Part shown: piece after piece, positions 44,710 through 60,685 of the stretch | Numbering within the stretch: the first letter of the stretch is position 1 | Layout of the letters: each line of letters starts with the position of its first letter | Notes under the pieces: generated by a model | The model's input: the letters and a program-made list of their open reading frames with translations, nothing else | Told to the model about the DNA's origin: nothing | The model's database searches: none | Translations under genes and position numbers: made by a program | Assembly: GCA_001600875.1 (NCBI GenBank) | Contig: BCLD01000011.1 | Coordinates: 498,834-562,833 of the forward strand | Direction: 5' to 3' | Length of the DNA stretch: 64,000 bases | Source: Solicoccozyma terricola | Taxonomy: Eukaryota; Basidiomycota; Tremellomycetes; Filobasidiales; Piskurozymaceae

Positions 44710-45079
44710 AAGAGCAGGGCTACTTTCTTTGTAGATGAGCGAATCATGTAATGACAGCTTTTGTGCATGACCGTATAATCCTTTTTTATCATGTTGTCGC
44801 TATCCATGATCATTCTGAATAACCGAGCCACCGTTGAAGGAGCACCCTACTGGGCAAGGGCTTGGGAGAATGACTTCATGTCAGACGCTGTGAGAGTTGA
44901 ACAAAGGGCGGCGAGAATGGACTGTACATGTGCGAAAAGGAAACAAAATTATGAAAGTGAATCGCATCCGTCAATTATTATACAAGCGAAAGACCTGCAA
45001 TATGCTAAAGCGGCCCCATGATACGAGTTTTTCAATATCCTTCCTTTAATAGTCCTTCCGTTGTGTGCAAACACCAACT
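44710..45079. other. Convergent 3' region
   Basis: 370 bp between the convergent helical-protein and Rds1-like genes. Only AT-rich 3'-flank-like sequence is seen. Confidence 0.5.
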
Positions 45080-46128
45080 TTACATGCCGGTGAAGTTGGG
45101 GTTGGCGGCTGATGAAGCGAATGGAAGGTCGATAATGGCCGGACCAGCAATGGTGTTGGAGTCGTCGACCATGGTAGTGTTGGACGTTGAGGAGACAACA
45201 GCATAAGAGATGCCCTGGAGGGAGGATGGGATGGTGACCTGCATGTTGTTGATGGGAAGGGCGAGCGCGGTGAGACCGGAGTAGAGGATCAACGAGTCGG
45301 AAGAACCAGCACCGGTGTAGTTGAGGGTGGCGGTGGAACCAGCAGCATCACCACTGAGGGTAAGAGCTGGGAAAGCCTTGACCGGGAGAGTAGGGTTGGT
45401 GGATGGGCAGCTGGTGATGAAAGCGGCAGCGATTGAGTAAACGTCGGAGAGACCGAGAGGAGTGTCGTAAGGACCGGACCATGGGTTCTGCTTGTTGACA
45501 GCGGAGGCAACCCAAGCTTGATGGCGGGCCTCGGTAGTAAGGATGCTACCAGCAACGCTGCATGAAGAAAGGTAAAGCAGAATATCAAAACCTGGAAGCC
45601 CATGCCATTGTCGTGAATGTTTATAAAACTCACGTCAAGTACTCCTTTTCCACGATAAAACCAGCCGCACCCAGGTAGGCAGAAACACCAACGTTCTCAA
45701 TAACCTGAGAAAGAGCGGCGAACGACTTGGGGTCGGTGTATGGGAATGCGTACTGGCAAGGCTGAGTGGCGTTGGCACCGATAGCACCGGAGAGAACAGC
45801 GACGTGGGAAGCCTCGTGACTGGCAATCTGCTCGAACCTGTTGCGGACCCAAGCTGGGAAACCGGCATCGGCGAAAGCTTGAGCGTCCATATTCTTGAGA
45901 GCGGTCGAGTAGAAGTAGCTGATGAGAATTATAGAAAGGGGTAAGAGGGGGATCAGGGAGACTGCCTTGAAAACCATGTGAAGAGAACAGAACTTACTTC
46001 TCGAGATGTTCAAGGGTCAACGCATATTGAAGGATATCGGTGTCTGTAATGGTTGCAGCCCTCTTGATAGGGGAGGCTTGAACGCCGAGGGCACCGATAG
46101 CGGCGGCGGCGATGGCAGAGTACTTCAT
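45080..46128 (-). CDS. Rds1/ferritin-like secreted stress protein
   Basis: Exons 46128-45998, 45918-45634 and 45557-45080 close in phase, 297 aa. There is a signal peptide (MKYSAIAAAAIGALGVQA) followed by a likely Kex2-type site (IKR). The ferritin-like helical domain follows: DTDILQYALTLEHLENYFY, RFEQIASHEASHVAVL, VENVGVSAYLGAAGF (written from VIENVGVSAYLGAAGF), and ILTTEARHQAWV. The Glu and His residues in LEHLE, ASHEASH and TTEARH are in the di-metal positions of the fold. The C-terminal half is Ser/Thr-rich. The family (S. pombe Rds1, fungal secreted ferritin-like proteins) responds to stress or starvation. A TATA-like element lies 113-120 bp upstream. Confidence 0.85.
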
Positions 46129-47109
46129 TGTATGGAAGGTAGCGGGAGACTGATGTAAGTCAGGGATGTATGTGTGTGTGAGTGAGGCAGAAGGTCGATT
46201 GGTGAGGGGAGAAGGGAATATGATTGAATGGAACAGCACTTTATATACGTCTGATAATCGGCCATTGACGGTACCCATGCGACTTCGCAGACATCGTCAC
46301 CATTTCCACCGATCCAGAAGAGGTGGCTGAGCAGCATCGTCATGGATGCTTGTTCGCCCATGGAGCATGGAAAATCGTACGATGAGTTGATCCCATATCT
46401 GCATTTGGACACACTCAAACCGACATGAGACAAGGAAAATGGGGCTCGAGATTGAAAACGAAGTTCGACTTGGTTGATGACCAGGGCGTGCCAGCTGCAG
46501 CAAACGCGCAAGTAGATGACATGTAGAATACGGAAGCTGTCAATCGTACGATGCCGCCGTCATATGCTGCGCTGGGTCAGACATCGAACTAAAAACGCCG
46601 TTGAACCGGGAACGGGGAAGTGCGGCTCGGAGGGGCAATAGATCACTGCTGAGCCCTGTCAAGAAACTCGGCCCACCTCTACACAGGACCAAAAGTGATC
46701 CCGATCTAAACGTACGAGTTCGAGTGTGGAGCCCTCCAGCGGATGCTATGTCCCGCCCACCCGGATCGGGTGAATGTCATCCATCGATCTAGCATGAGTT
46801 GTCCGGACTTGCATTCTCTTCGATCTACTCCCAGTCTTACGATCCGAGCCGGCGAATGAAGGATCGAATTTCAGAATTCAATCAACTTTTAGCTCCATCT
46901 ACGCGTCATCACGTGGCAAACAAATCCGTCATCAGCCGGGAGTAGATTCGTCATCAGGCTAAGCGCAGCTAATGAATACCGCCGAGGGGTTCAACTAGAG
47001 GCGCACTGGTATCGGGCCTACTCCCTAGCGCATCCGCCACCGACCCCCTGGGAGCCGAGCACCCGTAATATTCGAATCGAATCAACCACAAAGTCAGTCA
47101 AGACCGTAG
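46129..47109. other. Rds1-like / LYR divergent intergenic region
   Basis: 981 bp. It includes the Rds1-like promoter with a TATA box, CACGTG at 46911-46916, and short open frames without gene-like composition. Confidence 0.55.
46241..46248 (-). promoter_or_regulatory. TATA box of the Rds1-like gene
   Basis: GTATATAA on the minus strand, about 115 nt upstream of the ATG at 46128. This suits a strongly induced gene. Confidence 0.55.
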
Positions 47110-47692
47110 ATGAGGCCGTTGACAAGGTCCAGCCGGCTCAAACAGGATGGTCTCTCCCTGCAGCATGTGAGATCCGGATTGACGGATGTCTGCCGCATAT
47201 CCCAGCTGAATGAAGCGACGCCTCGTTCCCAGTTTCTTCTCCGCACAGAGATTTTAAAAGCTTACAGATCGGCAGTGAGAGCGACTAGACGTACGTGTGT
47301 GGCCTTTTTGACCATTAGAAATGGGTATCAGATCGTTTACCTATCACGCTGTACAGCTCTTCATGACTCTGCAACCAGACGAGAGACTCTCGATTGGTTA
47401 CGCAGAGATCTAGACAAGTTGAAGGATGAAACTGACATCGTGAGTCGTTATTCATTCTCCTATGTCTTCTAGGTCAATGGTTTGACTTCCGAAATATATA
47501 CTCCTTGGTATGCAACAATATCAGAACAAAATCAAAGCCGAGCTAGCTCACTTCAACAGGACAGCCAAGCAGTTCCTGCCTTCCCTCGGCTTGTCGACAG
47601 CGGGATCAGACGGTAGTGGAGCTCGTTTGATCGGTCAGAAGATATCGAGCCAAGCGAGGAAAGCGCTCATGACGAGGAGATTCTTCGAATGA
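47110..47692 (+). CDS. LYR-motif mitochondrial protein (LYRM2-like)
   Basis: Exons 47110-47166, 47233-47290, 47357-47439 and 47525-47692 close in phase, 121 aa. The LYR-family core is FLLRTEILKAYRSAVRATR (L-x-A-Y-R in place of LYR), followed by a second helix RRETLDWLRRDLDKLKDETD. Human LYRM2 has QVLLLYRRILQTIRQV and then DRKYLKDWAREEFRRNK at the same spacing. LYR proteins bind the acyl carrier protein and assist assembly of respiratory complexes. The extended C-terminus (about 45 aa) goes beyond LYRM2. Intron 3 uses the acceptor at 47523-47524; the closer AG would leave a different, shorter tail. Confidence 0.8.
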
Positions 47693-47815
47693 GATAGCTA
47701 GTCCACAGCTCTCGCCAACGATACTCCTCGACGGTCTGTAATCACGATACCACGAATCAACCAAACACACAAGCAAGCACTTATTACGTTTGTATTACTA
47801 TTGCATACCCTACAT

Positions 47816-50989
<3,174 letters not shown>

Positions 50990-51107
50990 GGCTTGGCTTG
51001 CTGAGAGGGATGATGAGATGTACCTCCCTTCCAAGGCCTTGAGGGGGGGGTTTGCGACACAAAAATAATGGAATTGAGCCAAAATGAGACCCGCGGATTG
51101 CATTTGA

Positions 51108-51115
51108 TGACGTCA
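51108..51115. promoter_or_regulatory. TGACGTCA (CRE-like) in RIX7 / NDUFA9-like promoter
   Basis: ATGACGTCATCG, a palindromic bZIP/CREB-type site between the divergent RIX7 and NDUFA9-like genes. It lies 119 bp upstream of the RIX7 ATG. Confidence 0.45.
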
Positions 51116-51215
51116 TCGTCACTTCCGCGGACTGGTGAGCAGCACATCGAACCTAGGTATCCTCTCCATCCTTCTTGGTTCATAGCAATCATCAACATCG
51201 ACTCGTCCGCCAACC

Positions 51216-52914
51216 ATGTTCCCGCGTCTGGCCATGTCCACCTCGGCTCGTACCACATCCACAGTCTCCCGTCGATACACTTCCATCACAGCTCCCCCAT
51301 CGAAACAGCGCAAGATCGTGATCGTAGGAGCTGGATTCCTAGGTGAGAACGCAGCCAAAACAGGAGGCTGCAAGCTGTCGTGCCGGTTGTGAAGCGATCT
51401 AATGGGATGCGATACACTTCTCTCAGGATCATACATCGCAAAGGCCCTCATAGCAGACTCTAGAAATCGAATCGTCCTCGCTTCACGGCATCCTGAAAAA
51501 CGTGAGTCTTCGCGAGCGACGCGAGCACCAGTCTCTTCTTGCGAGCGTAGCGACCTATACTACGCCGTGAGCCCTAGTCTCCTCTCCCAAGACACCCCAG
51601 CTTATCGTCCTCACCATTCCATTCAGTCCATTCATCTCTTTCCCACCTCGGATCTCAACTCCTCCCACCCCAACCACTCGACATAACACTCCCCTCGACT
51701 CTCACACCCGTATTTCAAAACGCAGATATCGTCATCTCCCTCGTCGGTCTTCTCACTGGCACTGAAAAGCAATTCATCGAGGTACAACAGAAAGGTGGAG
51801 AGAATGTAGCGGTAGCAGCGAGAGAAGCAGGTGTTGGGAGATGTATTATGGTAAGTGCGTTAGGGGCTGATGTTGGAGGTTTAACCCCTTAGTGAGTGAT
51901 AGAACAACCCAAGGAAAGATTATGGATGCATCAGCTGACTGGGGAGGATGTTGAGATGCAGTCAGCGAACAAAAGCAATGGCGGAAAAGTCGTTCCTGGA
52001 AAACAACTCGAAGAGTACCATAATCAGACCATCATTGATATTTGGTCCTGGAGATTCTTTCTTCGCGGTAAGCTTTGATGAGATTCCATCCACATTCGGC
52101 TTCATACAACAAGGCCATCCCAACTGATGAATTATCCTTCCAACCTCCACATTCAAGCGCTTTGCAACGTTGGCGAAATACCTACCGTTTCTACCAGTCT
52201 TTGGAGGCGGTACTTCCCGATTCCAACCTGTCTATGCGGGTGATGTTGCCAAGGCTGTTGAAATATGTACGAGAGATGACAAGGAGATCGAAGAGAGAGT
52301 AGGGGGGAAGGTTGTTGAGGCTGGAGGACCTGAAGGTGAATCCGATCTCTGCAAACCAAAGGGAGTGATCCCAGACAAAGATTGCTGAGAACCATCGGAA
52401 CAATCCACGTCTTTTTTTTTTTCTTTTTTCTTTTTTTTTTCAAACAGTGTTCACCTACAAACAACTCATGTCCCTCGTCCTCTCCTACACCGGTCTATCA
52501 TCTCAACGCCTCATCCTATCCCTCCCATTCTTCGTCGGTCAGATCCAAGGATTCTTCCTCGAGAAACTCCCCGAAACAATGTTCACTGTCACACGAGATC
52601 AAGTGACTCAATTGAAAGCTGATAACATCGAATCACCACCTTCACCTGAACGTATAACGATCGCGGATTTGATAGCTACGTATCCACCGCCACATCTAGG
52701 TTCGAGTGTATGGGACGTACAGAAGAATTTGCAGGATCCAAAAAGCGTTTTGAAGAGCGTTCATGACATCTTACCGTTGTATATTGGGAGACGAGATGGT
52801 GAAGAGCGAGAGAATGGGAAGAGAAAACATGGAAGAGGTGGGGATGTAGGTGGGACGCTGGAGGATATCAAGAGAATGAGCAAACAGGCTGGTATTAAGA
52901 CGCCTGGCAGATGA
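51216..52914 (+). CDS. Mitochondrial NDUFA9-like atypical SDR
   Basis: Exons 51216-51342, 51427-51501, 51627-51891, 51962-52067, 52158-52335 and 52448-52914 close in phase (405 aa). An Arg/Ser/Thr presequence (MFPRLAMSTSARTTSTVSRR) leads to the nucleotide-binding motif KIVIVGAGFLGSYIAKAL. Then come NADIVISLVGLLTGTEKQF, REAGVGRCIMVSALGAD, LTPYQRTKAMAEK (SDR Y-x-x-x-K), STIIRPSLIFGPGDSFF and RFQPVYAGDVAKAV. These blocks match the complex I 39/40-kDa accessory subunit (NDUFA9, fungal NUO-40) and its relatives such as Coq11. Which of the two functions applies is not decidable here; NDUFA9 is favoured by FGPGDSFF and the long C-terminus. Intron 2 (125 nt) has GAGCGNAGCGA units. Confidence 0.85.
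51511..51563 (+). repeat. GAGCGNAGCGA repeat units in NDUFA9-like intron 2
   Basis: Two units, GCGAGCGACGCGAGC and GCGAGCGTAGCGACC, 30 bp apart, the second followed by TATACTAC. They lie inside a 125-nt intron. Confidence 0.7.
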
Positions 52915-53074
52915 TGTTGTTAAGTAAAGGTAAGGTCGGGCCATCAATGTATCTGTATGCATTATAATGTATCAAAAACGAAAACGAATAGCAGAACCGT
53001 CGATGTAAGTTCGGTCAATACACATAAGCCTTCTCGTGATTCCATCATCTCCTCCCCCCCAAAGTCCACCCGAC

Positions 53075-54046
53075 TCAATCCTTCCCTTCAACAGCCGTTG
53101 GCGTCCCTGTCTCTTCACCGACCACTCTCTTCACCAACTCCCCAACCCAATCCCCAATCCTCTCCTCTTCAACACCACCCCTCTCATCGACTAATTCTCC
53201 ATAACTCAGCTGTGCCGTTTCTCGGCTTTTTCGGATCAGCGATTTGTTGTTATTTGAGGATCGACGGTAAGAGATCCCAAGCTTGTATATAGGTGGAGAA
53301 GTAGATGTTGATGGGATGGTACGTGCTGAGATGCGGATGACTTCAGTTTCAATCTAAAAGGGATGAGCAGGGGATTGAATCAGCCGCAATTATAGACAAA
53401 AGGAGAGGCCGATGGCGACTGACTCGTTTGGAGAGTGACTTTCGTTTACCAATGTAAATAGTGTGTCCTTCTATATAATAAGAGTAGAACATCTGTATGC
53501 CGGAAAGGATGGCGTAGCTGTTGGGAGGGACAATACCACAGTTCAGCGAAGGGGTGTTTGGAGAAGAAACACCATAATCGTCTAACTCACGCTAGCACGC
53601 TCAAAGTCACAATGGTCTTGCTCTCTTGGAATCCAACCTTGTAGCTCCAGGCGGAAGATCCACCGGCAATGATGACAGATAGCCAACCTAAGATCAGTCT
53701 GACGTCGGTGTGACGATGTTGTTCAGTGAATTGGTGCGTTTGCATGAGCTAACGCAAAACGACAGCCAAGGTCAGCCATTGTCAATCTCATCTCATCTCT
53801 CTCTCTCTCTCTCGCTCTCTCTCTCACACACACCTTCTTCACGACGTCATCACACGCATTCTTCAACTCGGATAGGTTGGCATTGTTCACATGCACCGTT
53901 GGTAATGGCCTTCCTTCGAGGGGAGGGAACGATGTTGGCGCAGTACCCTTTGTGTCGACGGTGAGACGGGTGGGAGATGCTGCATGTGCTCTGTCTACGA
54001 CGATGTCATTCCGGCCAGGTGATACGGCAGCCTTCTTCTTGGCCAT
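53075..54046 (-). CDS. SPC2: Signal peptidase complex subunit 2
   Basis: Non-catalytic subunit (SPC25/SPCS2) of the ER signal peptidase. Exons 54046-53834, 53748-53591, 53517-53424 and 53353-53075 close in phase, 247 aa. Family pattern: a soluble N-terminus, then HQFTEQHRHTDVRLILGW (human HHFTDVRLLLG), TM1 LSVIIAGGSSAWSY, the conserved FQESKTIVTLSV, TM2 LAYAILSGIQMFYSYY, and EGHTIYIGKRK. In-frame ATGs further upstream (54109 and above) encode a Thr-rich stretch from a GGT repeat and are less likely starts. Intron 1 contains a (CT)n microsatellite. It is convergent with the NDUFA9-like gene. Confidence 0.92.
53797..53826. repeat. (CT)n microsatellite in SPC2 intron 1
   Basis: About 30 nt of CT with one CG interruption. 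On the coding strand this is a GA run in the intron. Confidence 0.9.
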
Positions 54047-54265
54047 TGCTCGCCATGTACGGGTGGTGGTGGTGGTGGTGGTGAGATGGGCGAGGTGGGG
54101 GTTGTCCATGGCTGATGCTGTCGATACCGTGGCTTGCGCGTCAATGGTCCTGCGCGCCACGGCTTGGCACAATCATCCCAACTAACCCCAAATCACCATG
54201 TATCTACGTACATATCCAAGAATACAACAGCCAGGTGGAGCCCACCTAGGGTACACCGCGCACGC

Positions 54266-57200
54266 TCAGTCAGACACTCGCTTGATAGTCCTACGCTCCC
54301 TCTCCCCGACAACCTTGACAACACCTTCGTGCTCCAGACTTTTGATCACATCGGTGAACTCGGTGGCGTTGATGGTCACGGACGACTGCTCTTCGAGAGA
54401 CTTGATGGCTGATTGCCAACGAACACCCGCCCGGCCAGACTTGTCAAGGAGGGTGAGTAGCTGGAGGGACGCGCGGTGGTGTCAGTGCGAGGCCGATATG
54501 TGGAGAGGACGTTCGCCAAAAAAAAAAAAACTCACAGCTTGCTTGAGGTCGCCTCGCATCCTTCGCTGTTGCTGACCAGCACCTGTCGTGATGAGGTCGA
54601 GATCGATCTGACCAGTGATTGGATCGGTCTGTACATTTACTCCTCAATCAGTTGTCTGGTACACGTCGAAGGCGGACGTCAATCCCTCTACTCACCGCAC
54701 TCTCCCTGATGGCATCCCTGATCAACCTAAACGCCTCTTTCACATCGCTCAACTCGACCTTGTCCGAGAATCTCATCCTCGCATGAGCTTCACTCAGTCG
54801 GATCATGCTCTCTAGCTGACGGGTGGTAGCAGTGATCCTCTTCTCTTGAGATCGAACGTCTTCGCCAACCTTGCGCATCTCAACGTATGACGTGACGAGC
54901 GCGTTGGAGGCTTCTTCGGTAAGGACGGGATGAATCTTGGATCGAGCGTAGGTGATATATGCGGTGAGAGTTTCAAGAGGCTGGCGCAGAACACACAACG
55001 TTCAGTTCTCATAGCTCAAAGTTAAGATGCAGCTCCATCCAACTCACGAGCACATCCTGACCTCCACTCTCAGGCTTGTCTTCAAGATACAACCCAACAA
55101 GATGCTTCGCCAACCTCCTATCCGAGGTCTCATCGATCTTGTCAAGGACGAGGTAGAGCAAATCGAATCTCGAGATGAGAGTTGGCGGGAGATCGATATT
55201 AGCAGGAATAGGCAGCTTTGGGTTATACTTGGAGTTGACCGGGTTGGCAGCGGCGAGGATTGATGTACGCGCGTTCAAGGTGGTGATGATACCGGCTTTG
55301 GCGATAGAGACGGTTTGTTGTTCCTAGAGAGCGAACACATGATCAGCTTGCAGTCCCACATTGGAAAAGTTTTTCACTACTTACCATGACTTCATGCAAC
55401 ACACTTCTCGTCGCGTCGCTCATCTTATCAAACTCGTCAATACAGCAGACACCTCCGTCGGACAGGACAAGGGCTCCACTCTCTAACACGAGCTGTTTCG
55501 AATCAGGGTCCCGAGTGATATACGCAGTAAGACCGACGGCGGAGGATCCCTTGCCGGATGTATAGACACCGCGAGGAGCGATCTTGTGGACGTACTTTGT
55601 ATATTGAAAAAAAAAAACCCGTATCAGCGTCGAATTGAATTTCGACTATCAATGACTCTGCATGTCGCTCCGACTCACGTTAAGAATCTGCGACTTTGAA
55701 GTACCAGGGTCGCCAACCATGAGGACGTTGATATCACCCCTGTACCTGGGTCCACCGCCACCGCCACCCCTTGCGATACTCTTGTTCGTACCACCAAACA
55801 TCTGAAGCAAGACTCCCTTCTTGACATCCTCCATCTCCCAGATGGAAGGAGCCATGCTTCTCGACAGCATTTCGTAAATATCCGGTCGCTTTGAGAGCTC
55901 TATCAGCTTCTGTTCGATCTCAGCGTTGGCCGAGGGAGCACGAAGGGGTTCGCCATCGATGTTCATTCCCGCATTGCCATCTGCCATACCCAATCGATCG
56001 GCGGAAGACAGACCTTCCTCCTCATCGTCCTCGCCACCGACACCGACACCAGGAGGTCGACCTTCTCCGCCTCGGGTTGAAGGGTCGTATCCCATTCTAG
56101 CGACGTTGGTACGTTTTACGTGGACAACGTCGATGTACGTCTTGAACAAGGCCTTGATGGATCGCTGACGAGGATTCTGGCGAACAGGGATGGACCTGAA
56201 GATACCGGTGATTGTGACACGGTCTCCTGGTTTAACCAGGTCCACAAGCTCATCGTACGCGCAGAGAGAAACGGTGTGTGGAGTTTGACCATCGGGAACG
56301 GCGTCTAGAGGAAATCAAGAAACGAGAGTATTAGCCACCCGAGGGGGGGGGGGGGTTCTCCTTCTTCTCCCAAACCACAACGTACCAGGAGTTTCCTGCA
56401 GCCTGACGACCTGTTTATCCGCAAACTCGCTTCGATTGTGAATAAGCGTCATTGTCCCAGCGGACGCACACTCTTCTCTCGGACACTTGTCCGGTTCATT
56501 GATACGTCCACGATCAATCTCTTCTTGAACGGTGTGTTGGCATACGAGACAGCGAAAGAAGGCTGTATTATATGGGTGAGAAATCGTGTGAATCCGTAAT
56601 GTCAACAATAGAGGCGGGGGAGCGGGCGCAGTGGAAGAGGAGTACCCGCACTAACCTAGTTTCATATCAGGAATGACAGGAGTCGCACGAATGACCAAAC
56701 CCTTGATTGAAACGAGCTTATCCGTATCTGTGTTAAAAGCGGGGGATCCAAGATGGAGACTTTACTTGAGCACATGCATTTTTTTGCCACTTCACCCTCT
56801 TTCCTGCACATTATTTTCTCCTACACTCACCTTGAGGATTCAATTCCCTCATATTAACGACTTTTTCACCTCCAAACGGTCTAACTTTGTAAACCCTTCC
56901 CGCCATATCTCTTCCTTCCTCCTCTACCAAATCCCTCTCTAAACCTTCCTCCATGATCTCCCAATCCTCTTCAGCGAGCTCAATCATCACATCCTTCAAC
57001 ACTTGATCCATGATTGGAATAACCTCCTGAGGGTAAGCCACGAGTTGATGATACAATTTCCTCGTCGGTGGGAATGACAAGAGATTCAATGCATCCAAAT
57101 TGAGATTAGTTTGTTGAGTTATTCTCATCGTCCTCAGATATGTCAAATAAAGCGTCTCATTCGCTTTAACATTCGTCAAACCATCATATAGTGGATTAGG

Positions 57201-58370
57201 AGGTAGAACACTTTCACCATTTTCTTCATTTTGTCTCGCGATAGTGTCATTATAAACACCTCGATATTTCGGTTTGAAACCTTTCAAAAACTCTCGAAAA
57301 AGGTTCATACTCTCTTGTAACGAGATTGTTGTTCCCCAAATAAGCTTGACGAGACCATTTTCTTCCAATTCCGCTACTTCACCAGAAGCAGCGTGTGAGA
57401 AGGAAGGTGGTGGTGGTTGAAGTGTATCGTCCGAATTGAGAAGTTCCGCGCCGAATGGAGAAGAGGAACGGATGTTGGGAAGTCTAGCGAGAGTGGTGGC
57501 GGTGGTGTTGGTGGTGTTGGTGGTACCTGCACCTGCTGTGGGAACGATACGACGAGCGAGAGAAGGGGAAGACATTGGAAGTGATGAATGGATATCACCG
57601 CGACGAGAACGACGGGGTGTGGATCCTCCTGATCTGTAGAGTTGGAGAGGACGAAGACGAAGACGAAGAAGCAAGAACAAGGACCAAAAGAAAAAAAAAA
57701 AAAAAAGGAAAAGAAAAGAAAAAGAAAAAAAGAACGAAAACGAAAAAGTCAGACGACTTGACAATTGACGATGTAACATGTCCTCAATTATTCTACTCAC
57801 TGAGGCATAAACAGCGGTTCTCCAATATCTCCACTACCCATCGCACCACCACTAGGTGTCCCACCAAACGCTCTCCTTCCCAATTCACTACCCAATCCAG
57901 ATGAACGGACAGCACCACCACCGCTTCGCAAACCTCCGGAACGCGGTCCTGCAGCTGATGATGAGGATGGGAAGTGGAGTGGAGAAGATGTTCGAGGATC
58001 TGAGCGGTAGATTGAGGATGGAAGGACGGCGCGATGGATGGGTGGGTTCGGTGGGGTGGACGCGACGAAAGATGGAAAAGAAGACGACATGGGCGGAATG
58101 GAATGGACGAGGCGATGAGACGAGCAGAGTAAGGAAATGGTAACAAGAAAGAAGAGATGATATCCGTCAGCTATCAGTCATATGTTCTGTCCACTGCTCC
58201 GACGTACCAGCACGACCACCACCCCTCAATGGACTGCTAGGATTTGCTCCAGCCATCACGCGACGCGCCGCTGCGATCCCCCCTCGGACGGGTGTCCCTC
58301 CGCCGACGACACTCGATGATGAGGGGAAGTTGAGAGGACTGGAGTCTCTGGGATACTGTGGGGATGACAT
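54266..58370 (-). CDS. MCM4: MCM4 replicative helicase subunit
   Basis: Subunit of the Mcm2-7 helicase. Eleven exons (58370-58208, 57999-57801, 57633-56831, 56727-56656, 56562-56386, 56304-55679, 55594-55385, 55323-55048, 54980-54696, 54628-54536, 54460-54266) close in phase, 1032 aa. The Ser/Pro/Gly-rich N-terminal tail (about 200 aa, many SP sites, typical DDK/CDK target) is followed by [20 protein letters not shown], the zinc finger [38 protein letters not shown], Walker [12 protein letters not shown], Walker [12 protein letters not shown], the arginine finger [11 protein letters not shown] and a C-terminal winged helix. RGRINEP and PVRQNPR select MCM4 over its paralogs. It is divergent from CEG1. 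Confidence 0.96.
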
Positions 58371-58580
58371 GGTTGGCCGTTGAGCGGGGGGTATGGACGA
58401 TGTGGGATGGCTGTGTGGTGGATGAAGTAGGGGGGGGAAGTTGTTCATGTGCGAGCATAGACGCGAGGGAGGGAGGGACAGGCGGGGGTGTTGCACGTGA
58501 AAGTAGCAACCACACAACCAACTCCTCCACTCCATACACACCCATCCATCCATACCCACCACCCACACTCACATCACACC

Positions 58581-60685
58581 ATGCCATCAACAACACCAGA
58601 CATCCCAGGCACTCTCCTCAGAGAGGACGAATGCATCTTCCTCAGACAGACCGTACAAGGTCTCACAGGCTCAAATTCCAACAGGTGAGTCGACTCCGTC
58701 TCCCACACCCACTACTACCCCGCAACCAGTCTGATGTTGTCTGTCCATCTACCCATCCACCAGGTTCCCTGGTTCTCAACCCGTTAGCTTCTCAGCCTCC
58801 TCATTCAATCAACTCGAGACGAGAAAGTACGTGACGTCCCACACCCGTCCCCTCTTTCATGACTTCCATACACCCCCACCCCCCTTTCCCACCAAACTGA
58901 TGTACAAAACTCCCCCGACATGGCACTTTGTCCTTTCGATTCGTTTGTAGTTTCTGGGTTTGTGAGAAATCAGATGGAGTTCGAGTACTAGTCCTCATCC
59001 TCTTCAACAACGCATCGCAAACGCAAGATGTATTTCTCGTACGTTGTCCTCCACCGCACTCGCTTACCTTCCCACCCCCGAACTCAGACCCAAAATATTT
59101 AAAAGCTAACTCGCAACATCATCACAACTCGCAGCTCGATCGAAAAGATACATATCGACAAGTCACAGGTCTCTTCTTCCCACATCATGAGAATCGAGCT
59201 CCATTAGGAAACACAATACTAGATGGGGAATTAGTTTGGGATATTAATCGGAAGACTGGAAAGGTGAATTAAAAAGCGATCATCACCTCGCCTCCCCGCC
59301 GCGGCGGTGGTCGGAAGAAATGTGTGAATACTGAATTAAATGTTGACCTTTTGAAAAACTACGCATGAATAGAAGACATTAAGATTGTATGCTTTTGATT
59401 GTTTGGTTTATCATGGACAGAATTTGATGCAGAGTGGTTTACAATCGAGATTTGGGGTGAGTAGATTGGAAAACGTTGCCCTCTTTTCGAGCGTTTAACT
59501 TCAGATCATTGGGAAACTGATCGGCGGACTTGAATACTGGTCATAACAGAGACTACGAACTTGGGTTGTCGCACCATTTCATCAATACCGTTCCACTAAT
59601 CGAGTCACACTCGAACCATTCGAGTGAGTTACACACCTCCCATTCCAGGTCTATACGTGGGTTCTCACCTCGAAACCACAAAAGCCTCGTATGCAAAGAA
59701 ATGCAGCTCGCTTATCATATGGACGTCGTAATGCGTGATATTATTCCACGTTTGGAACATGGACATGATGGTCTGATATTCACTTGTGCTGAGAGTGGTT
59801 ATATTATGGGTACTGATGAGAATATGTGAGTGAGGCATTTTTCCTCCACGTTTCCGTCGCTACTCTTTTCATTCCGTCATCATCGTCCCCGTTCTCCTTT
59901 GACGAACGACCTTGGAAACTAACATCACCGCGCTATCCACTAAAAGAATGAAATGGAAACCACCAGAGGAAAACTCTGTAGATTTCACTCTTCGACTTCG
60001 ATTCCCACCTATCAGACCGGATTCAGATGAACCTGATTTGACGGCTCGACCTATATTCTGTCTCTATCAATGGGCTGGAGGAAGAGATGATGAGTTTTTC
60101 GACGAGATGGAAGTTGAAGATGACGAGTGGGATCAGTAAGTTGCCTTGAGAGTTTGGGGGGAGAGGGGGGGGGGGAAGCACTTTTTATGGTCAGAATACT
60201 GATGGCAGCTCACGCCAAGCAGGTGGAAAGCAAATGGTGAACAATTCGACGATCGTGTCGTCGAGTGTAATGTCAATATGGAAACCGGGGCTTTCAAGTT
60301 CATGCGGTTTAGAGATGACAAGGAGCATGGGAATCATAAATCGATCGTGGAGAAGGTTATCAAGAGTATCACCGATGGAGTAAAGTTGGACGAGGTTAGT
60401 CGTCCTGTCTCCCGCCGACAACTTCCTTCAACAAAAGGCTGATCATTTTCTCTCGCATACCAGCTCCTCGCTCGTGCACCTTCTATTCGAGCGGCGTGGA
60501 AAGAACGAGAAGCACTCGTTAAATCCAAACAACCACCACAGCCATCACAGCCACAGCCCAAGCAGTCAAACAACAATCCCTACGCAGCGGGAGCATCACA
60601 ATACCCCGTCACGCCAAAAACCGGTGCTGCTGTACAAGGGTATTTCCCTCCAGCTTCAGCTGCACCTCCTGGGTTCCGTAGATGA
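58581..60685 (+). CDS. CEG1: mRNA capping enzyme guanylyltransferase
   Basis: Transfers GMP to the 5' diphosphate end of nascent mRNA in the nucleus. Exons 58581-58684, 58764-58826, 58951-59038, 59135-59263, 59373-59456, 59550-59623, 59649-59825, 59947-60135, 60223-60394 and 60464-60685 close in phase, 433 aa (yeast Ceg1 is 459). Nucleotidyltransferase motifs: motif I EKSDGVRVL (catalytic Lys), motif III TILDGELVWD and RLYAFDCLVY, motif IV DGLIFTC, motif V MKWKPPEENSVDF. A Gln/Pro/Asn-rich tail of about 40 aa ends the protein. There is no triphosphatase domain, as in other fungi. The acceptor of exon 7 has nearby alternatives (AAAG at about 59680-59700), so a few residues there are uncertain. 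Confidence 0.92.

Noticed and set aside
46601..46792. 63-codon plus-strand frame in the Rds1-like upstream region
   Set aside because: No start context, no similarity, no introns connecting it to the LYR gene.
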